A stretch of DNA of 43,236 bases from an uncultured Prevotellaceae bacterium (GTDB lineage Bacteria > Bacteroidota > Bacteroidia > Bacteroidales > Bacteroidaceae). The notes beneath the pieces are model-generated. The model made no database searches. It saw only the letters and a list, made by a program, of their open reading frames with translations, and was not told where the DNA came from. The translations under genes and the position numbers were made by a program. Where the stretch lies: NCBI GenBank assembly GCA_946617675.1, contig CAMOKH010000059.1, forward strand, positions 1 to 43,236, in the 5' to 3' direction. Shown piece by piece: positions 38,676-43,236 of the stretch. Numbering within the stretch: the stretch's first letter is position 1; every line of letters starts with the position of its first letter.

Positions 38676-40835
38676 TCAGTCTTCATCCTTCATCTCAGCC
38701 TCATGCTGCTTGATGAGCTCCTGCTGGATGTCGTTCGGCACGAGTTCGTAGCTTGCAAACTTGGTGTTGAACGAGGCACGTCCGCCCGTGAGCGACGAGA
38801 GGGCAATAGAGTAGCTGGCCAGCTCCTTCAGAGGAATCTTGGCCGAGAGCTTCTGGTAGCCAGCTTCTGAGTCCATACCCATGATGATGGCGCGGCGGCC
38901 CTGCAGGTCGCTCATCACGTCGCCCATGTAGTCGCCGGGAACGAGCACCTCGAGGTCGTAGATCGGCTCGAGCACCTTCGGGCCGGCCTCCTTGAAGGCT
39001 GCCGAGAAGGCATTACGTGCAGCGAGCATGAACGAGAGTTCGTTAGAGTCAACGGGGTGCATCTTACCGTCGTAGACGATGACGCGGACGTCGCGGGCAT
39101 ACGAACCGGTCAGCGGGCCCTGCTCCATACGCTCCATGACACCCTTCAGGATGGCGGGCATGAAGCGCATATCGATGGCACCACCGACGACACTGTTGAT
39201 GAATACCAGTTTGCCGCCCCACTCCAGGTCCTTCTCTTCCTTCGACTTGATGTTCATCTTGAACTCCTGGCCGTTGATGGTGAACGATGTCGGGTCGGGC
39301 ATGCCCTCGGTGTAAGGCTCCACGATGAGGTGCACCTCACCAAACTGTCCTGCACCGCCCGACTGCTTCTTGTGGCGATATTCAGCGCGGGCCATCTTCG
39401 TGATGGTCTCACGGTAAGGAATCTTCGGCTCCTGATATTCTATCTGTATCTTCTCGTTGTTCTCCATACGCCACTTCAGCGTGCGCAGGTGGAACTCACC
39501 CTGTCCGTGGACAATGATCTGGCGCAACTCCTTCGACTGCTCCACAACCCACGTCGGGTCTTCCTGGCGCATCTTCTGCAGGGCAGCCATCATCTTCTCA
39601 GTCTCAGCCTCGTTCACGGCCTTGATGGCGCGCGAGAACTTCGAGTTAGGATACTTGATGAAGTTGAACTTCCAGTCGATGTCCTTTCCGTTCAGCGTGT
39701 TGCCGGTCTTGACATCCTTCAGCTTCACGGTGCAGCCGATGTCGCCAGCCTTCAGTTCGTCAACCTGAATACGGTTGGCACCGGCACAGGCATAAAGCGT
39801 GCCGATGCGCTCCTTCGAGCCGCGGTCGGCATTGGTCAGGTCGTCGCCGCTCTTCACCGAGCCGCTCATCACCTTGAAGTAAGAGACTTCGCCGATATGG
39901 GGCTCGACGCCAGTCTTGAAGAAGTAGAGCGAGGTGGGTCCGGCAGCGTCGGCAGGCACGTCCTGTCCGGCGGCATTCTGGATGACGGGCATCTCGCTGA
40001 CGAAGGGCACCACGTTGCCGAGGAATTCCATCAGTCGGCGGACACCCATGTCACGACCGGCGCAGACGCAGAAGACGGGGAAGATAGAACGCGTGACGAG
40101 GCCCTTGCGGATACCCTCGCGCATTTCGTCCTCAGTCAGGTCCTCGCTCTCAAAGAATTTCTCCATCAGCGTGTCGTCACCGGCGGCGGCAGCCTCGACG
40201 AGGGCAGCCTTCCACTCCTTAGCCTTCTCAAGCTGGTCGGCGGGAATGTCCTCGATGATGGGAGCGCCACCCTCGGGCTTCCACGAATATTTCTTCATCA
40301 GCAGCACGTCGATGACGGCGTTGAAGCCGGCACCCGTCTGTATGGGGTACTGCACGGGTACGCAGTTGGGGCCATAGACCTCACGCAGCTGACCGAGAAT
40401 CTGGTCATAGTCGCAATTATCGCGGTCAAGTTGGTTGACGAGGAAGATAACGGGCTTCTTCAGCTTGTCGGTGTTGCGGAAGGCGTTCATCGTGCCTACC
40501 TCGGGGCCATACTGGCCATTGATCAGGATGACGGCCTGGTCGGTGACGTTCAGGGCCGTGATGGCACCGCCCACAAAGTCGTCCGAACCCGGACAGTCGA
40601 TGATGTTCAGCTTCTTGCCGTTCCACTCAGTGTGGAAGACGGTCGAGAATACCGAATAGCCATACTCCTGCTCGACGGGGAAGTAGTCGCTCATCGTGTT
40701 CTTACCCTCCACGGTGCCACGGCGCTTGATGATGCCGGCCTCGTAGACCATTGATTCGGCAAGAGTGGTCTTGCCGCTACCCGCACTGCCAAGCAGTGCA
40801 ATGTTCTTGATTTCGTTTGTCTGATATACCTTCAT
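38676..40835 (-). CDS. EF-G paralog (EF-G2-like) with degenerate GTPase switch motifs
   Basis: 719 aa, EF-G architecture; G1 'GSAGSGKTT' but G3 'DCPGSDDF' in place of 'DTPGHVDF', and 'YGYSV' in place of 'RGITI'. Confidence 0.9.
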   Translation of the reverse strand: MKVYQTNEIKNIALLGSAGSGKTTLAESMVYEAGIIKRRGTVEGKNTMSDYFPVEQEYGYSVFSTVFHTEWNGKKLNIIDCPGSDDFVGGAITALNVTDQAVILINGQYGPEVGTMNAFRNTDKLKKPVIFLVNQLDRDNCDYDQILGQLREVYGPNCVPVQYPIQTGAGFNAVIDVLLMKKYSWKPEGGAPIIEDIPADQLEKAKEWKAALVEAAAAGDDTLMEKFFESEDLTEDEMREGIRKGLVTRSIFPVFCVCAGRDMGVRRLMEFLGNVVPFVSEMPVIQNAAGQDVPADAAGPTSLYFFKTGVEPHIGEVSYFKVMSGSVKSGDDLTNADRGSKERIGTLYACAGANRIQVDELKAGDIGCTVKLKDVKTGNTLNGKDIDWKFNFIKYPNSKFSRAIKAVNEAETEKMMAALQKMRQEDPTWVVEQSKELRQIIVHGQGEFHLRTLKWRMENNEKIQIEYQEPKIPYRETITKMARAEYRHKKQSGGAGQFGEVHLIVEPYTEGMPDPTSFTINGQEFKMNIKSKEEKDLEWGGKLVFINSVVGGAIDMRFMPAILKGVMERMEQGPLTGSYARDVRVIVYDGKMHPVDSNELSFMLAARNAFSAAFKEAGPKVLEPIYDLEVLVPGDYMGDVMSDLQGRRAIIMGMDSEAGYQKLSAKIPLKELASYSIALSSLTGGRASFNTKFASYELVPNDIQQELIKQHEAEMKDED

Positions 40836-40947
40836 ATCGTTTTAGATTTTTATATGAATATTGGTTGCTATGTTCAAAATCGACGCCGAAATTAGTCATT
40901 TTCTGTGAAAACACCAAAGAAAACTTTCAAATATTAAACAATATTAG

Positions 40948-40955
40948 TACTTTTG
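40948..40955 (+). promoter_or_regulatory. -7 box TACTTTTG of hemW
   Basis: Only 8 nt lie between the box and the ATG. Confidence 0.55.
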
Positions 40956-40963
40956 CACCCAAT

Positions 40964-42148
40964 ATGGCAGGAATCTACATACATATACCGTTTTGCAAGA
41001 GCCGCTGCATCTACTGTGGGTTCTACTCTACGACAGGTCTCGGAATGCGCCAGCGCTACGTCGACGCTGTCTGCCGGGAAATGGAACTGAGGCCCATCCT
41101 CCATCCTTCGTCGAAGGAGGAGGATCAGCCTACTATATATATAGGTGGGGGCACGCCCAGCCAGCTTTCAGCCTCACAACTTCACCAGCTGTTCGACGCG
41201 CTCTCCTCTCACCTTCCATCTCCCACTCCTCACTTCTCAGAAGTCACCATCGAAGCCAATCCTGACGACGTGACCGAGGACTTTGCGCTGACGCTGACAG
41301 AACTGCCCGTTAACCGTGTCTCAATGGGGGCACAGACGTTCGACGACCAGCGGTTACGATTTCTGAACCGCCGCCACACGGCTGCCCAGGTGCCCCAGGC
41401 CGTACAACGGCTGAAGGATGCCGGCATCCGTAATATCAGCATCGACCTAATGTTCGGGTTCCCTGGCGAAACGTTAGACGACTGGAAGCATGACATTGAC
41501 GCAGCCCTGGCCTTAGGCGTAGAGCACATTTCGGCTTACTGCCTGATGTACGAGCAAGGCACCAGACTTTACGACGAGCTGAGCAGCGGTAGGATAAATG
41601 AGATAGACGAAGAACTGGAACGACAGATGTACGAGACGCTGATGGATCGCCTCGCCGCTGCCGACTACGAACATTACGAAATCTCGAACTTCGCCCTCAA
41701 AAAAGCCTCCCCTATGGGGGGAGGTTTGGAGGGGGCTTCTTCTATGGTGGGAGGGAGCTGGAGAGGGCTTCACAACAGCAGCTACTGGACTGACGTCCCT
41801 TACACAGGACTTGGTGCTGCCGCCCACAGCTACGACGGGCAGCGTCGGCAGTGGAACGTGAGCGACCTTACTAAATATATAATAGGTATAGAGAGTGGCC
41901 ATCCCGCTATTGAGTGGGAAGACCTGGACGCAGACAGCCGATACAACGACCGGGTGATGCTGTCGCTGCGTACCAGTGATGGCCTCGACCTATCGGCATT
42001 GAGCGAGCAAGACCGCCAGTACCTATTGCCCTTAGCCAAGACATTCTTAGACGATGGTCTACTGGTTTTGTCAGGCGGTCGCCTCCGTCTGAGCAGAGCC
42101 GGACTGTTTGTCAGCAATATGGTGATGAGCGAGCTGATGAGAGTTTAG
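40964..42148 (+). CDS. hemW: HemW-like radical SAM heme chaperone / coproporphyrinogen III oxidase-like
   Basis: 'AGIYIHIPFCKSRCIYCGFYS', 'IYIGGGTPS', 'HNSSYW'. Confidence 0.92.
   Translation: MAGIYIHIPFCKSRCIYCGFYSTTGLGMRQRYVDAVCREMELRPILHPSSKEEDQPTIYIGGGTPSQLSASQLHQLFDALSSHLPSPTPHFSEVTIEANPDDVTEDFALTLTELPVNRVSMGAQTFDDQRLRFLNRRHTAAQVPQAVQRLKDAGIRNISIDLMFGFPGETLDDWKHDIDAALALGVEHISAYCLMYEQGTRLYDELSSGRINEIDEELERQMYETLMDRLAAADYEHYEISNFALKKASPMGGGLEGASSMVGGSWRGLHNSSYWTDVPYTGLGAAAHSYDGQRRQWNVSDLTKYIIGIESGHPAIEWEDLDADSRYNDRVMLSLRTSDGLDLSALSEQDRQYLLPLAKTFLDDGLLVLSGGRLRLSRAGLFVSNMVMSELMRV
41711..41771. repeat. Two tandem ~30-bp purine-rich repeat copies inside hemW
   Basis: CCTATGGGGGGAGGTTTGGAGGGGGCTTC and TCTATGGTGGGAGGGAGCTGGAGAGGGCTTC. 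Confidence 0.85.
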
Positions 42149-42402
42149 GATTATCATGTAACTCCTCAACACTGGTTTGAACTGGCCCACACCTGCGCAC
42201 CGCCATATCAATCCCCGCCGCGCCTTCCCAAAGCTGGAACCATAAAAGAACATACGTTTTTAGCATGTTTAGCTGACAATGGCTATCATGCAGGGATAAA
42301 AAAAGTGGAAATATTGGGGCAAAGTGTTATATTTATCAAAAAGATTTTGTACCTTTGTGGCCGTAATTATCAAAAAAAGAGTATCATGCCAGAGATTTGC
42401 CT

Positions 42403-42660
42403 ATGGAACAGACAAATTCACTAAAATGGGTTACAGCCGCCCGCGCCCTTGATGGCTATAGGCTGCACCTGACTTTCAATGATGGCTGCGAGCGCATCTT
42501 CGACTGCCTGCCGCTCATTGAGAAGTATAAGCTCTTTGCCCCACTGCGCGACAGAGCTGTGTTCGACCATTTCGACCTTGACGGATGGACGGTTTGCTGG
42601 CTCGACGGCAGCATTGACATCGCTCCCGAACATCTTTACGAGATGGGGCATGCCGCATAG
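42403..42660 (+). CDS. DUF2442 domain-containing protein
   Basis: 'YRLHLTFNDGCERIFDCLPLIE ... VCWLDGSIDIAPEHLYE'. Confidence 0.8.
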   Translation: MEQTNSLKWVTAARALDGYRLHLTFNDGCERIFDCLPLIEKYKLFAPLRDRAVFDHFDLDGWTVCWLDGSIDIAPEHLYEMGHAA

Positions 42661-42703
42661 CCGTGTATTTAATTGGAATTACAAACATTAAGCAAGTAAA
42701 AAA

Positions 42704-42907
42704 ATGACTCAACTAACAGTTTCCGTAGAAGATGTCTCGATGCTTGACCAGATACGTCAGGCCATCAGTATGCTGCGAGGGGTAACCTCCGTAACGCTGA
42801 AGCGACAGGCAAAGACGGGTATGGACAGAGCCATTGACGACATCAAGAATGGCCGTGTCTATGAAGCCGATAGTGTGGAAGACCTTATCAAGCAGTGCAA
42901 GGCATGA
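42704..42907 (+). CDS. Antitoxin of a RelB/DinJ-like module
   Basis: 67-aa ORF overlapping the toxin start by ATGA. Confidence 0.7.
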   Translation: MTQLTVSVEDVSMLDQIRQAISMLRGVTSVTLKRQAKTGMDRAIDDIKNGRVYEADSVEDLIKQCKA

Positions 42908-43194
42908 AATACAATCTTCGCTATACCGGCGAATTCAAGCGCTCGCTCAAACGTTGCCTCAAGCGAGGCTACGATGAGCAGTTGTTGACTGATGTGCTCA
43001 AAATTCTTGCCACTGAGGGTCGACTACCTGAGAAATATAATCCTCACATTCTTCACGGCCAATACGAAGGCTATTGGGAGTGTCACATCACCTCCAACTG
43101 GCTTCTTGTATGGGACCAAAACGACAGGGATTTGGTGTTGTTGATGACGAATACCGGCACTCATTCAGACCTGTTCGGAAAGAATAGGAGGTAG
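42904..43194 (+). CDS. YafQ/RelE-family toxin
   Basis: 'FKRSLKRCLKRGYDEQLLTDVLKIL ... HILHGQYEGYWECHITSNWLLVWDQND'. Confidence 0.88.
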   Translation: MKYNLRYTGEFKRSLKRCLKRGYDEQLLTDVLKILATEGRLPEKYNPHILHGQYEGYWECHITSNWLLVWDQNDRDLVLLMTNTGTHSDLFGKNRR

Positions 43195-43236
43195 CATATA
43201 TATAATATAAGGTGTAACTCTAAAAACAGATATGCC

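Noticed and set aside
39057-40754. 565-aa ORF fully antisense to the EF-G paralog
   Set aside because: Composition is a mirror of the high-GC codon bias; no recognisable domain; the opposite strand is a clear EF-G.
42150-42300. Possible degraded gene (frame reading LLNTGLNWPTPAHRHINPRRAFPKLE) after hemW
   Set aside because: Open frame is very short and I recognise no family; could be chance or an unidentifiable remnant.

Overview
The window is a chromosomal segment from a Bacteroidetes genome, probably Prevotella-like (TAnnTTTG -7 boxes, C-terminal 'YNLAGQ..GIFIQNGKKFVIK' surface-protein tail). Most of it is conserved housekeeping sequence: rel/spoT, recR, ABC-F, engB, rho, htpG, rplU-rpmA, class-3 fbp, a Dcu transporter, lepA, yebC-like, pheT, rpsP, an EF-G paralog and hemW. 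It also holds two tandem tRNA-Asp genes, two acyl-CoA-ligase-like paralogs in tandem and several glycosyltransferases. I see no CRISPR array, prophage or intact IS element. The most interesting signals are small-scale. (1) Two identically built dyads, TTGCACA-N13-TGTGCAA, lie 41 bp apart and bracket the promoter of the ligase pair. (2) A YoeB-type toxin-antitoxin cassette sits in the leader of a surface-protein gene and is bounded by a 33-bp direct repeat. (3) A strict 22-bp-period array of five GTTT-N9-AAAC palindromic units abuts a stop codon, and a related pair lies at the window start. (4) A 59-aa 'MKKTVYMAPAIE' small ORF is missing from the ORF track. (5) Purine-rich palindromic repeats appear to be inserted in frame in hemW and pheT. 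(6) An EF-G paralog has lost the catalytic PGH histidine. (7) Rho carries a long disordered insertion. (8) The rplU leader has pseudoknot potential. All calls come from reading the sequence; no database search was run.
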